The notes beneath the pieces were generated by a model. The model saw only the letters and a list, made by a program, of their open reading frames with translations. It was not told where the DNA came from and did not search any database. 64,000 bases of DNA from assembly GCA_963787645.1 (NCBI GenBank), contig CAWBDS010000013.1:124001-188000 (forward strand). The letters are read 5' to 3'. The position numbers and the translations under genes were made by a program. Each line of letters starts with the position of its first letter. Within the stretch, counting starts at the first letter, position 1. The DNA comes from Palsa-504 sp963787645. Its GTDB lineage: Bacteria > Actinomycetota > Actinomycetes > Streptosporangiales > Streptosporangiaceae. Of this stretch, positions 7,892 through 17,495 are shown piece by piece.

Positions 7892-10606
7892 ATGGCGACC
7901 CGTGTCCGGAACCAACCAGCCCGTCAGCCCGGTGTCCCCGCGGCCCGGACCGGCGCGGACGGTCGTGGCACGTCAGCGAACTATTCCGGCGGAACGCCGC
8001 GCAATACTAAGAAGCGGAACACCAAGCGCAAGCCCCCGCCCAAGCGGACCCAGCAGGCGCGCCGCCGGCCCGCTAGCCAGACTCGCCGCGGGCGCGGCAG
8101 CCAGACCCGCGCTCCGGCCCGGACCCACGACCCGGTAGTGATCATGATCGGGTGGATCGGCCAGGTCATCGCGGGCGCCTGGATGGCGCTGGCCGGCGGG
8201 GTCGGCTGGGTGGCCCGGTCGATCGGCCGCGGCGCGCGTGACATCGAACCGCACCACCGCCGGGACGGTATGGGCCTGCTCACCCTGGGGGTGGCCTTCG
8301 TGCTGGCGGGCGGTCTGTGGCTGCGGATAGGCAACGCGGCCGGACGCGGCATCTACCAGGCGGTCACCGGCACGGTCGGAGCCCTGGCCTTCCTGGCCCC
8401 GATCCTGGTCGTGCTGCTGGCCTGGCGGTTCCTGCGGCACCCGGACCACAACCAGGCCACCCGGCGGGCCGCGATCGGCTGGATCGCCCTGCTGCTGGGG
8501 CTGTGCGGCCTGCTCGAGATCGCCAAGGGCTCGCCGCATCCGTCTGACGGCGAGTCCGCGATGCGCAAGGCGGGCGGGTACGTGGGCTACGGGGTGGGCG
8601 GGCCGCTGGCTCATGCCCTGACCCCGTGGGTGTCGGTGCCGCTGCTCGGCCTGCTGGTCGTGTTCGGCCTGCTGCTTATCACCGGCACTACGCTGCACAA
8701 GATCCCCGAGCGCCTGTCCCGCCTGCGCGAGCTCTTCGGTCACGCCGCACCGGAGTATGAGTACCAGGACGACGACGGGCTGGCGATCGACGAGGACTAC
8801 GAGGCCGGGACCGGGATCCGGGCCCCGAAGCCGCGCGGTCAGATCGCCAAGAACGTCCGGCTACGCCCGGCCCTGGAGACCGGCGAGCACCTCAAGCCCT
8901 ACGACACGCCGTTGCTCGGTCCGGGCAAGCGGCGCGGCGAGGCGGGCAAGTCCGCCGCCCTGCCGGACGGTGCGGCCGGACTGGCCGAAGCGCTCAGCTT
9001 CGACGCCCACGAGGGCCACCCCGCCCCGGGCAGCCACGTCCCGTCTACCGCGCCTGCCGCCGAGCCGCCCAAGGAACCCATCGAGCTCAAGCCCTCGATG
9101 CCGCTGCGCAATCCCGAGCAGCTCACCCTGACCGGCGACGCGACCGCCTACACGCTGCCGCCGATGGCCCTGCTGCGGCCCGGCTCGGCGCCCAAGGCGC
9201 GAACCCGGGCCAACGACATCGTGGTCGAGGCGCTGACCGAGGTGATGGAACAGTTCCAAGTCGACGCCCAGATCACCGGGTTCAGCCGGGGCCCCACCGT
9301 GACCAGGTACGAGATCGAGCTGGGCCCCGCGGTCAAGGTGGAGCGGGTCACCGCGCTGCAGAAGAACATCGCGTACGCGGTGAAGAGCGCCGACGTGCGG
9401 ATCGTCTCCCCGATCCCGGGCAAGTCCGCCATCGGGGTGGAGATCCCCAACGCGGACAAGGAGATCGTCAGCCTGGGCGACGTGCTCAAGTCGCAGGTGG
9501 CGATCAGTGACCACCATCCGATGGTGGTCGGCCTGGGCAAGGACGTCGAGGGCCGGGTGCTGGTCGCGAACCTGGCCAAGATGCCGCACATCCTGATCGC
9601 CGGGGCCACCGGCTCCGGCAAGTCGGTCTGCCTGAACGGCCTGATCACCTCGATCCTGACCCGGTCCACGCCCGATGAGGTACGGATGATCCTGATCGAC
9701 CCCAAGCGGGTCGAGCTGACCATCTACGACGGCATCCCGCACCTGATCACCCCGATCATCACCAATCCCAAGAAGGCGGCCGAAGCGCTGGAGTGGGTGG
9801 TCGGCGAGATGGAGCGCCGCTACGACGACCTGGCGGCCAGCGGGTTCCGGCACCTCGACGACTTCAACAAGGCGGTGCGGAACGGCAAGCTGGTCCCGCC
9901 CGAGGGCAGCGAACGGGTATATATGCCCTACCCGTACCTGCTGGTCATCGTGGACGAGCTGGCCGACCTGATGATGGTCGCGCCCCGCGACGTCGAGGAC
10001 TCGGTGGTGCGCATCACCCAGCTGGCCCGGGCGGCGGGCATCCACCTGGTGCTGGCCACCCAGCGGCCCAGCGTGGACGTGGTGACCGGCCTGATCAAGG
10101 CGAACGTCCCGTCCCGGCTGGCCTTCGCCACCTCCAGCCTGATGGACTCCCGGGTCATCCTGGATCAGCCCGGGGCGGAGAAGCTGGTCGGGCAGGGCGA
10201 CGCGCTGTTCCTGCCCATGGGCGCGTCCAAGACGATCCGCCTGCAGAACGCGTTCGTGGCCGAGAAGGAAATCCGCAACATCGTTGCGCACTGCAAGAAG
10301 CAGGCCGAGCCCGCCTACCGGGAGGACGTGGCCGCGGCCAAGGAGTCCAACCGGGAGATCGACTCTGACATCGGCGATGACCTGGACCTGCTCATCCAGG
10401 CCGCGGAGCTGATCATCACCACCCAGTTCGGGTCGACGTCGATGCTCCAGCGCAAGCTGCGGGTCGGCTTCGCCAAGGCCGGGCGGCTGATGGACCTGCT
10501 GGAGAGCCGGAACATCGTCGGCCCCAGCGAGGGCTCCAAGGCCCGCGACGTGCTGGTCCGGCCGGACGACCTGGACGACACGATCGACTCGTTGCGAGGC
10601 GGATAG
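7892..10606 (+). CDS. ftsK: DNA translocase FtsK
   Basis: FtsK/SpoIIIE-type hexameric motor that pumps chromosomal DNA through the septum. From ATG 7892 it has 904 residues. A basic N-terminus leads into four membrane segments (about residues 85-290), a linker, and the motor with Walker A GATGSGKS near 570 and Walker B VIVDELAD near 685. A gamma winged helix (AAELIITTQFGSTSML) follows and would read the polar DNA sequence motifs. The frame opens at 7784, but the first 36 codons lack membrane or family sequence. Position next to the RodZ-like gene, rimO and pgsA is conserved in actinomycetes. No damage is seen. Confidence 0.96.
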   Translation: MATRVRNQPARQPGVPAARTGADGRGTSANYSGGTPRNTKKRNTKRKPPPKRTQQARRRPASQTRRGRGSQTRAPARTHDPVVIMIGWIGQVIAGAWMALAGGVGWVARSIGRGARDIEPHHRRDGMGLLTLGVAFVLAGGLWLRIGNAAGRGIYQAVTGTVGALAFLAPILVVLLAWRFLRHPDHNQATRRAAIGWIALLLGLCGLLEIAKGSPHPSDGESAMRKAGGYVGYGVGGPLAHALTPWVSVPLLGLLVVFGLLLITGTTLHKIPERLSRLRELFGHAAPEYEYQDDDGLAIDEDYEAGTGIRAPKPRGQIAKNVRLRPALETGEHLKPYDTPLLGPGKRRGEAGKSAALPDGAAGLAEALSFDAHEGHPAPGSHVPSTAPAAEPPKEPIELKPSMPLRNPEQLTLTGDATAYTLPPMALLRPGSAPKARTRANDIVVEALTEVMEQFQVDAQITGFSRGPTVTRYEIELGPAVKVERVTALQKNIAYAVKSADVRIVSPIPGKSAIGVEIPNADKEIVSLGDVLKSQVAISDHHPMVVGLGKDVEGRVLVANLAKMPHILIAGATGSGKSVCLNGLITSILTRSTPDEVRMILIDPKRVELTIYDGIPHLITPIITNPKKAAEALEWVVGEMERRYDDLAASGFRHLDDFNKAVRNGKLVPPEGSERVYMPYPYLLVIVDELADLMMVAPRDVEDSVVRITQLARAAGIHLVLATQRPSVDVVTGLIKANVPSRLAFATSSLMDSRVILDQPGAEKLVGQGDALFLPMGASKTIRLQNAFVAEKEIRNIVAHCKKQAEPAYREDVAAAKESNREIDSDIGDDLDLLIQAAELIITTQFGSTSMLQRKLRVGFAKAGRLMDLLESRNIVGPSEGSKARDVLVRPDDLDDTIDSLRGG

Positions 10607-10682
10607 GCTGCGTTCGCCGCGCCGATCTGGCAATGTTCCTATCTACACTTGGTGATGGCCCCAGTACTCGGGGAGTGGGAAA

Positions 10683-11498
10683 ATGACGGTCGAAGGCACG
10701 TGGAGGCGCAGCGTGGGCATCGGCGAATCCCTGGCCGACGCGCGCCGTCAGGCCGGCCTCACCGTGACTCAGGTCAGCCAGCAGACCCGGATCAGGGAAT
10801 CGATCATCCGGGACATCGAGCAGGGTGACTTCGCCGCGTGCGGCGGCGACTTCTACGCTCGCGGGCACATCCGCAGCATCGCCGGGGCCGTGGGCACCGA
10901 TCCGGCCCCGCTGATCAGCGAGTACGACCACGACCACGGGCCGCTCGGCCCGATGCGGGCGGCCGAGGTGTTCGAGCCCTCCAAGCCGATCAAGATCCGC
11001 GAGCGGCGCTCGCCGAGCCTGGCCATGATCGTGGTCGTGGTGCTGCTGGCCATCATCGGCTTCGCGGCCTACCGCTTGGTCTCCTCCCATGACAACAAGA
11101 ACCACACCTCCGCAGCCGGCGTCGCCGCCACCACCAGCACCAGCAGCACGCCCAGCATCCAGCCGACGCCCTCGGCCACCGCATCGGCCACGTCGGCCGC
11201 GGCGCCCTCGAACGTGGTGATCAAGGTTGCCGCGACCGAGGAGTGCTGGGTGCAGCTGACCAAGAACGACGGCTCGCAGATCTTCATGGGCGTCGTGCCC
11301 GCGGGTTCCTCGATGACCTGGACCGAGACGCAGGCCGTGAACATCCGGCTGGGCAACCCGGGCGGGATCGTGCTCACCGTGGACGGCCAGCGTCAGTCGA
11401 TCAAGACCGCGCTGCCGGTGACGTTGAGCTATAGCCCGCAGGGCGGTGCCACGCCTACTTCCTCGGCTGGTTCCTCGTCCGGCGCCCAGGCCGGCTAG
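10683..11498 (+). CDS. RodZ-like membrane protein with N-terminal HTH and C-terminal DUF4115
   Basis: A 271-residue bitopic protein. Residues 12-85 form a Cro/CI-type helix-turn-helix (AGLTVTQVSQQTRIRES), the RodZ cytosolic fold that contacts the cytoskeleton in rods. One membrane helix follows at about 113-134 (SLAMIVVVVLLAIIGFAAY), then a Thr/Ser-rich linker and an extracytoplasmic DUF4115 (RodZ C) domain ending near 250. ATG 10683 is preceded by a GGGAAA-type ribosome site. It lies between ftsK and rimO, the standard actinomycete order. In mycelial bacteria its role in shape or division is not settled. Confidence 0.88.
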   Translation: MTVEGTWRRSVGIGESLADARRQAGLTVTQVSQQTRIRESIIRDIEQGDFAACGGDFYARGHIRSIAGAVGTDPAPLISEYDHDHGPLGPMRAAEVFEPSKPIKIRERRSPSLAMIVVVVLLAIIGFAAYRLVSSHDNKNHTSAAGVAATTSTSSTPSIQPTPSATASATSAAAPSNVVIKVAATEECWVQLTKNDGSQIFMGVVPAGSSMTWTETQAVNIRLGNPGGIVLTVDGQRQSIKTALPVTLSYSPQGGATPTSSAGSSSGAQAG

Positions 11499-11547
11499 CC
11501 GGGCCCGGACCCGTCAAACTGCCCGGCTCAGCGCATAGGCTCTCGGT

Positions 11548-13089
11548 GTGTCTTCGTCTTCCGGCTCTCCTCGCCCCGCCGGGCCGACCGCCCGCACGGT
11601 CAGCCTGGTCACGCTGGGCTGCGCCCGCAACGAGGTGGACTCCGAGGAGCTGGCCGCTCGCCTGACCGCGTCCGGCTGGGATCTGACCTCAGCCGATGAG
11701 GCCAGCGTGGTGCTGGTCAACACGTGCGGCTTCATCCAGGCGGCCAAGCAGGAATCCATCGACGAGCTGCTGTCCGCGGCCGAGTCCGGCGCGAAGGTCG
11801 CCGCCGTAGGCTGCCTGGCCGAACGCTACGGTTCCGACCTGGCCGGCGAACTCCCCGAGGCGCAGATCCTCAGCTTCGACGACTACGCCGACATCGGCTC
11901 CCGCCTCGACGACGTGCTGGCCGGCCGCCGCCGCCCCGCCCACACCGCCCGCGACCGCCGCACCCTGCTCCCCATCACCCCCACCGCCCGCCAGCCCCAC
12001 CCTCCCGCGCCCGCCACCCCCGCGCCCGCGTCCGCCAGCACCCCCGCCACCACCCCCGCCTCTCCAGACCGTTCGTCGACCACGGTCGGCCCTGCTGCGC
12101 CGTGGACCGGACCAGGCGGTGGCGTGTACCGTCGCCGGCTGTCCGCCGGAGTCGTGGCGCCGCTGAAGATCGCCTCCGGCTGTGACCGGCGCTGCTCGTT
12201 CTGCGCCATTCCCTCCTTCCGCGGCGCCTTCGTGTCCCGGCGCCCGCCCGAGATCTTGGCCGAAGCCCGCTGGCTGGCCAGCCAGGGCGTCCGCGAGCTG
12301 ATGCTGGTCAGCGAGAACTCCACCTCCTACGGCAAGGACCTGGGCAACCTGCGGCTGCTCGAGGAGATGCTGCCCGATCTGGCCGCCACCGAGGGCATCG
12401 ACCGGGTCCGGATCAGCTACCTGCAGCCCGCCGAGCTGCGCCCCGGCCTGATCGAGGTCATCGCCTCCACGCCGGGCGTGGCCGACTACTTCGACCTGTC
12501 GTTCCAGCACGCGAGCGGTCCGGTGCTGCGGGCCATGCGCCGCTTCGGGGACCGTGAGCGATTCTGGACCCTGCTCGACCAGATCCGTGAGCTCAGCCCC
12601 GCGGCCGGCGTACGGTCCAATTTCATTGTCGGCTTCCCCGGCGAGACCGCCGCCGACCTGGCCGAGCTCGAGTTGTTCCTGGGCCGGGCCGGGCTCGATG
12701 CCATCGGCATCTTCGGCTACTCCGACGAGGACGGCACCGAGGCCGCGTCGCGGCCGGGCAAGCTGGATGACGCGGAGATCGCCCGCCGGGTGGAGGAGTT
12801 CGCCGACCTGGCCGAGGAGCTGATGGCGCAGCGGGCCGCGGACCGGATGGGGGAGACCCTCGAGGTGCTCATCGAGGATGACGATGAGGACGAGGGCCGC
12901 CCGGCGGACACCTATACCGGCCGAGCCGCCCATCAGGCCCCCGAAGTCGACGGGGTGACCACGGTCCGGTCTACGGTGCCGCTTGCCCCCGGCGATCTGG
13001 TCCGCACGGTGGTCACCGGGTCGGACGGCGTGGACCTGATCGCCGACGCGATCCTGCCCAGCGAGACGATCCATCCGGCCCGGCGGTGA
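11548..13089 (+). CDS. rimO: Ribosomal protein S12 methylthiotransferase
   Basis: RimO is a radical-SAM enzyme with two 4Fe-4S clusters that adds a methylthio group to an aspartate of ribosomal protein S12. The 513-residue protein has the UPF0004 cluster cysteines at 25, 60 and 89 and the radical-SAM triad CDRRCSFC at 212, 216 and 219. A TRAM-type domain forms the C-terminus. It starts with GTG 11548. Between the two cluster domains is a low-complexity Pro/Ala/Thr/Ser stretch (about 145-190), which lengthens it by roughly 40 residues over compact homologues. Its stop overlaps the pgsA start by 4 bases. Confidence 0.95.
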   Translation: MSSSSGSPRPAGPTARTVSLVTLGCARNEVDSEELAARLTASGWDLTSADEASVVLVNTCGFIQAAKQESIDELLSAAESGAKVAAVGCLAERYGSDLAGELPEAQILSFDDYADIGSRLDDVLAGRRRPAHTARDRRTLLPITPTARQPHPPAPATPAPASASTPATTPASPDRSSTTVGPAAPWTGPGGGVYRRRLSAGVVAPLKIASGCDRRCSFCAIPSFRGAFVSRRPPEILAEARWLASQGVRELMLVSENSTSYGKDLGNLRLLEEMLPDLAATEGIDRVRISYLQPAELRPGLIEVIASTPGVADYFDLSFQHASGPVLRAMRRFGDRERFWTLLDQIRELSPAAGVRSNFIVGFPGETAADLAELELFLGRAGLDAIGIFGYSDEDGTEAASRPGKLDDAEIARRVEEFADLAEELMAQRAADRMGETLEVLIEDDDEDEGRPADTYTGRAAHQAPEVDGVTTVRSTVPLAPGDLVRTVVTGSDGVDLIADAILPSETIHPARR

Positions 13090-13652
13090 CCTCCGAGCCG
13101 GGGCTGGTCAACATCGCCAACGTGCTCACCGTGGTGCGGATCCTCCTGGTTCCGGTATTCGTCGCCTGCCTGGTCGCAGGCGGCACGGGCTGGCGGCTGA
13201 CCGCGCTCCTCGCGTTCTGCGTCGCGTCGCTGACCGACCTGCTCGACGGACGGCTGGCCCGCCAGCGCGGGCTGGTCACCGACTTCGGCACGATCGCCGA
13301 TCCGGTGGCCGACAAGGCCCTGACCGGGGCGGCCCTGATCTGCCTGTCCGCGCTCGGCGAGCTGCCCTGGTGGGTCACCGGGGTGATCATGTTCCGCGAG
13401 ATCGGCGTGACCGCGCTGCGGTTCTGGGTCATCCGCCGCGGCGTGATCGCGGCCAGCCGCGGCGGGAAGCTGAAGACCCTGCTGCAGGTCATCGCGATCT
13501 GCCTGTACGTGCTGCCCGCCTCGCTGAGCCCGCCGGCGATCCTGCGCGAACTGGTCATGGGCGCGGCGGTTGTCGTCACCGTGGTGACCGGCTTCGACTA
13601 TGTTCAGCAAGCGATGCGACTGCGCCGTTCCGAGCCGGCCCCGGGCGGGTGA
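13086..13652 (+). CDS. pgsA: CDP-diacylglycerol--glycerol-3-phosphate 3-phosphatidyltransferase
   Basis: An integral-membrane CDP-alcohol phosphatidyltransferase that makes phosphatidylglycerol phosphate from CDP-diacylglycerol. In the 188-residue protein the signature D-G-x2-A-R-x8-G-x3-D-x3-D is complete: Asp54-Gly55, Ala58-Arg59, Gly68, Asp72 and Asp76. About five hydrophobic segments surround it. GTG 13086 overlaps the rimO stop, indicating coupled translation. The closest family is PgsA; a related head-group specificity cannot be excluded from sequence alone, but position and length favour PgsA. Confidence 0.92.
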   Translation: MTSEPGLVNIANVLTVVRILLVPVFVACLVAGGTGWRLTALLAFCVASLTDLLDGRLARQRGLVTDFGTIADPVADKALTGAALICLSALGELPWWVTGVIMFREIGVTALRFWVIRRGVIAASRGGKLKTLLQVIAICLYVLPASLSPPAILRELVMGAAVVVTVVTGFDYVQQAMRLRRSEPAPGG

Positions 13653-13685
13653 GTCGGCCGGCACCGGATTTGGGAGGCGAAGACC

Positions 13686-14192
13686 GTGGTCGTGGCAGCG
13701 GCGGGCGAGGACGCGTACGAGCTGGCCGGGCAGATCCTGGCCCGGCTGGCGGCGGGCGGCCGCACCGTCGCCGTGGCCGAGTCGCTGACCGGCGGTCTGG
13801 TGGCCGCGGCGCTCACCGACGTCCCGGGCGCCTCAGCGTCGTTCCGGGGTGGCGTCGTCACCTACGCCATTGAGCTCAAGGCTTCCCTGCTCGGGGTGGA
13901 CCGGGGCATGCTGGCCCGGCACGGCGCGGTCTACGCGCCGGTGGCCGCGGCCATGGCGGCCGGGGTCCGGACCCGGCTCGGTGCCACCTACGGGGTGGCC
14001 ACCACCGGGGTGGCGGGCCCGGAGCCCGCGGACGGTCAGCCGGTGGGCACGGTGCATATCGCGGTCAGCGCCGCGGATGACACGGTGGTGCGCACCGTCG
14101 TGCTGACCGGCGACCGGCACCTCATCCGTAGACTGACGGTGGAACATGCCCTCGGCTTGCTGCTCGGCAGGCTCCGGGAAGATCCAGACTGA
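13686..14192 (+). CDS. CinA C-terminal family nicotinamide-nucleotide amidase
   Basis: A stand-alone CinA C-terminal (PncC-type) domain of 168 residues that deamidates nicotinamide mononucleotide in NAD salvage. The conserved AESLTGG loop has Ser33 and the TYAIELKASLLG segment supplies Lys65, the catalytic pair of the family. A TGVAGPEP loop is also present. GTG 13686 has a good GGGAGG site about 10 bases upstream. It sits 33 bases after pgsA, in the usual pgsA-cinA-clgR order. The N-terminal MoCF-like domain of full-length CinA is absent, as is common in actinomycetes. Confidence 0.92.
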   Translation: MVVAAAGEDAYELAGQILARLAAGGRTVAVAESLTGGLVAAALTDVPGASASFRGGVVTYAIELKASLLGVDRGMLARHGAVYAPVAAAMAAGVRTRLGATYGVATTGVAGPEPADGQPVGTVHIAVSAADDTVVRTVVLTGDRHLIRRLTVEHALGLLLGRLREDPD

Positions 14193-14302
14193 TTACAGCG
14201 TTACGTTGGCAGCGAACACGGGGTGGCCGGATCTCGCAAACTAGCCGTATTGCCAGGTACGGTGAAAGTGTCGGCGGTTCGGCCTTGGAAGGGAGTGCGA
14301 CT

Positions 14303-14722
14303 ATGGTTCTGCTCCGTCAGCTGCTAGGTGACGTGCTGCGCCTGCTGCGCCTGCGGCAGGGTCGTACGCTGCGCGAGGTCTCCGCCTCGGCGCGTGTCTC
14401 TCTCGGATACCTGTCCGAGGTTGAACGCGGCCAGAAGGAAGCCTCCTCTGAGCTGCTCGCCGCGATCTGCGGCGCTCTGGGCACACCGCTGTCCCAGGTC
14501 TTCCGCGAAGTTTCGGACAACTTCGCTCTCGCGGAGCTCCAGCACGAGCCGGTCCTGGAAATGCCGAGAGAGCCGGGCCTGCGGGTGCCGGCCAAGGCGG
14601 GCCAAGGCCTGCCGCCCACGGAGTTCGTCTCGATCTCCGCGATCGACCCGGACTCCGAGGCGGCCATGGACTTCGCCGACTCCGGGCCGGGCTTCGACGT
14701 CACGGACATGGTGCCGGTCTAA
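14303..14722 (+). CDS. clgR: ClgR-type XRE transcriptional regulator
   Basis: ClgR activates Clp protease, chaperone and lon-type genes in actinobacteria. The 139-residue protein has one Cro/CI helix-turn-helix near its start (LREVSASARVSLGYLSEVERG) and an acidic C-terminal tail. ATG 14303 follows a strong GAAGGGAG site. An upstream in-frame TTG at 14285 overlaps that site and is unlikely. Position directly after the cinA-type gene matches other actinobacteria. The tail ends DMVPV and not in Ala-Ala, so Clp-dependent turnover of the regulator is not obvious from its end. Confidence 0.85.
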   Translation: MVLLRQLLGDVLRLLRLRQGRTLREVSASARVSLGYLSEVERGQKEASSELLAAICGALGTPLSQVFREVSDNFALAELQHEPVLEMPREPGLRVPAKAGQGLPPTEFVSISAIDPDSEAAMDFADSGPGFDVTDMVPV

Positions 14723-14761
14723 GCCACGGCGATCGGGTCAGAGCTTTAGGGGCTGGGCGCC

Positions 14762-15211
14762 TTACACCCAGGCCTTGGGGTTCTCGGTCAGATGGCGCAC
14801 CATGTCGGGCAGGTTGCCCGAAACGATGTCGGCCAAGGTGACCTGCTCGAGCACGGCGCGCTCGTTGGCCCGCAGCGCGATCCAGACCTGCTGCAGCGGC
14901 TCGGCCACTCCCGGATAGGTGATGTTCTCCGGACGCTCACCTCGGACGCCCAGCAACTGGCCGTCGATGACTCGGATGATGTCGGCCAGGGAGATCTCCG
15001 CCGCCGGCTTGGCCAGCCAGAAGCCGCCGTCCGGTCCGCGCTGGCTGCGGATGAGCCCGGCCCGCCGGAGCTGAGTCAGGATCGTCTCCAGGAACTTGCC
15101 CGGGATCTGCTGGGCACGAGCGAGCTGATCTGCGGTGACGTGGCCGGGGCCGGCCGCGGCGAGTTCGATGACGGCTCGAAGTGCGTAGTCGGCCCGGGCT
15201 GACAGTCGCAT
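14762..15211 (-). CDS. Rrf2-family transcriptional regulator without cluster cysteines
   Basis: A 149-residue winged-helix protein of the Rrf2 family, from MRLSARADYALRAV to its end, with the family dimer helix (LEQVTLADIVSG). Many relatives such as IscR, NsrR and RsrR bind an Fe-S cluster through three cysteines. This protein has no cysteine at all, so it cannot work that way and is closer to cysteine-free CymR-like members. ATG 15211 follows a CATAAT element by 7 bases, so a leaderless mRNA is likely. It converges on clgR, leaving about 40 bases between stops. Confidence 0.88.
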   Translation of the reverse strand: MRLSARADYALRAVIELAAAGPGHVTADQLARAQQIPGKFLETILTQLRRAGLIRSQRGPDGGFWLAKPAAEISLADIIRVIDGQLLGVRGERPENITYPGVAEPLQQVWIALRANERAVLEQVTLADIVSGNLPDMVRHLTENPKAWV

Positions 15212-15218
15212 GACCGCT

Positions 15219-15224
15219 ATTATG
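15219..15224 (-). promoter_or_regulatory. -10 element of the Rrf2 gene
   Basis: On the minus strand TGCATAAT forms an extended -10 (CATAAT core) ending 7 bases before the start codon. No matching -35 box is seen at 17 or 18 bases. The spacing predicts a transcript that begins at the start codon. Confidence 0.45.
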
Positions 15225-15332
15225 CACGTTCCCCACTGATTTTCTTGCATTGGCGTTATTGCCCACGGCCGCGCCGAGTCCCGGCTCCGTACTAGGCTCA
15301 CTCCGGAACGGACCGATCTGGCCTGGGGGAGT

Positions 15333-17277
15333 ATGCACACGCCATCCGAAGACGAGCCTGGCACGATGCCGCTCGCCATCGCCCGGGCCCGCGCTAGCGA
15401 CGTGAGCCCGGCGCCCGGCGTGCCCGCCCAAGACGAGACCAACGGCAACGGCACCAACGGCCACCTCCGCGCCCTGGAGTCAGACAGCCTGCCGCGGCTC
15501 AGCCCGCCCCGACCTGGCCAGGCCCAGCCCGGCCAGGCCCAGCCCGGCCAGCTCCAGCCCGATCAGCTCCAGCCCGGCCAGCTCCAGCCCGATCAGCTCC
15601 AGCCCGGCGAGGGACAACGGCGTCTTGGTCCCCTGCGGCTCCCGCTGCCATCGGTCAAGTGGCCCCGGCTCGGCGGGCCCCGGCTCAGCGAGCGCTGGCG
15701 CCACCGGGTGATCCTGATCGCCTGGCCGCTCGGCCTGGCCGTGGTGGGCGTCGTCCTGTATCTGTGCTACCTGTCCGTGTCGCGGACGTGGTCGGTCTAC
15801 TCCGACGGTGCGTCCAACGCGCTACAGGCCTGGGACATGCTGCACGGCAACCCGCTGCTGCGCGGCTGGACGCTGACTGACGTGTCCTTCTACACCACCG
15901 AACTGCCCGAGTACATGATCGTGGAGGCGGTCCGCGGGCTGAATGCCGACGTCCTGCACGCCTCGGCCGCGATCACTTACACGCTGGTGGTGCTGATCGG
16001 CGGGCTGCTGGGCCGGGGCCAGGCCAAAGGTCGCGAGGGCATGGTGCGCTTGCTCATCGCGGCCGGGATCATGGTCGCGCCGCAGCTCGGCTCGGGCGTC
16101 TTCATCCTGGTGCTCCAGCCCGACCACATCGGTACTCAGGTGCCGCTGATGCTGACCTGGCTGGTCCTGGACCGTGCCCCGCGCAGCTGGTACGTCGCGC
16201 CGATCATCGCGGTGATGATCGCCTGGGGCGCGATCGCTGACTCGCTGGTCCTGCTCATCGGAGCGGCTCCGCTGGCCGCGGTCTCCGCGATCCGCGCCTA
16301 CCAGATCCTGGTCCAGCGCCGTGAGGGGTGGCGCCGCGGCTGGTTCGACGTGTCCCTGCTGCTCGCGGCGGCCGCCGGGGTGGAGATCTCCAGGATCGTG
16401 GTCCGGGAGATCTCCGCGCACGGCGGTTATACCGTGCTGCCCGTCCAAGCCGGCGTGGCCCAGATCACGGACATGTCCAACCACGTGTGGCTGCTCGTCC
16501 AGAGCATCTGCATCCTGTACGGCGCCAACTTGTTCGGCATGACCTCGATCGGCCTGGCCGGGGCCATCGGGCTCCTGCACCTGATCGGCCTGACCCTGGC
16601 CGCGTGGGGCCTGTGGCGGGCCGCCCGGCACTTTTTCAGCTGCGAGGATCGCATCGCCCAGATCCTGGCCGTAGCCATTGGCGTCAACGTGGTCGCCTAC
16701 CTGCTGAGCACCACGCCCACCAGCTTCTGGAGCACGCGCGAGGTCGCCTGCGCTGCCGGCCGGCGCGGCACCGGCCGGCCGGATGCTGGGCGGACGCCTG
16801 TGGAAGGCCCGGCTGGTGCCCGCCCTGAGCCTGGCCCTGGCCGGCGACCTGGCCGCGCTCGGCTACACGGTCGCGCAGCCGAGCACGCCCACCGTCAGCC
16901 AGGCCCTCGCCGACTGGCTCGGCGCCAATCACCTGACCTACGGCCTGACCAGCTACGGCCTGGCCAACGTCACCACTCTGGCCAGCGGCGAGACCGTCGA
17001 CCTGCGCTCGGTGAGCTGGGAGAACACCGAGGTGGCCGACGGCCCCTACGAATTCGACCAGGCCTGGTATGACCCCACCCTGCACGACGCCAACTTCGTC
17101 GTCCTGCTCGTGCCGCCGTACCCGATCGACAACATCGCGATGTGGGAGGTAAAGGACTCGTTCGGCAAGCCCGCGCAGACCCTGCACTTCCGCCAGTACA
17201 CGATCCTGGTCTACAACAAGAACCTGCTGACCGACCTGGTCCCGTCCCTCCCCACGCCTCCACCCTCATCCAGCTAG
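15333..17277 (+). pseudogene. Polytopic membrane protein, single frameshift near 16752
   Basis: I do not recognise the family. From ATG 15333 (with a GGGGGAG site) there is a polar N-terminus with a Gln/Pro repeat, one helix near residue 130, and then about eight more membrane helices. It resembles GT39-like or other actinobacterial polytopic proteins only in general form. The reading frame turns to Arg/Gly/Pro nonsense after TSFWSTREVAC. The sensible sequence resumes one base later (LPAGAAPAGRMLGG) and continues to a stop at 17277 with a soluble extracytoplasmic-like tail. The break lies at 16752. A single-base error would explain it as well as real decay. Confidence 0.7.
15513..15612 (+). 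repeat. Tandem 15-base repeats encoding PGQLQ/PDQLQ
   Basis: About six to seven imperfect copies of a CAGCTCCAGCCCGRY-type unit encode a Gln/Pro-rich hydrophilic stretch at the N-terminus of the membrane protein. In-frame repeats of this type are prone to copy-number change. Confidence 0.8.
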
Positions 17278-17354
17278 CCGGCCAACCGGGAACCTACGGT
17301 TGCCGCTTGCTAACGGCAAGAGCCGATAGGTTGTCACAACCATCGGTTGGCCGG
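17278..17354. terminator. Candidate bidirectional terminator between convergent genes
   Basis: CCGGCCAACCG (17278-17288) pairs with CGGTTGGCCGG (17344-17354) over 11 bases. Inside is a second hairpin, TTGCCG (17299-17304) with CGGCAA (17313-17318), loop of 8. It starts one base after the membrane-protein stop and faces the GH3 gene end. No T tract follows. Confidence 0.45.
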
Positions 17355-17495
17355 GCTGGCGCCACGCGTTACGCAATGGGCTGGTGGAACATCAGTGCAC
17401 GGTGTGTTGACCGCGTTCGCCCGCCGCATGCGGAGCCGGAACCCGCGCCGGCCCGCGCCGCCCCCGCCCCCGCCCGGATCGCCCTGCCCCGCGCG

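Noticed and set aside
14193..14302. A recA/recX continuation of the conserved block
   Set aside because: No RecA or RecX motifs occur after clgR; the conserved order ends there.
15513..15612. Tandem repeats considered as iterons or an origin
   Set aside because: They are in frame in a coding region, vary by single bases and encode a Gln/Pro linker.
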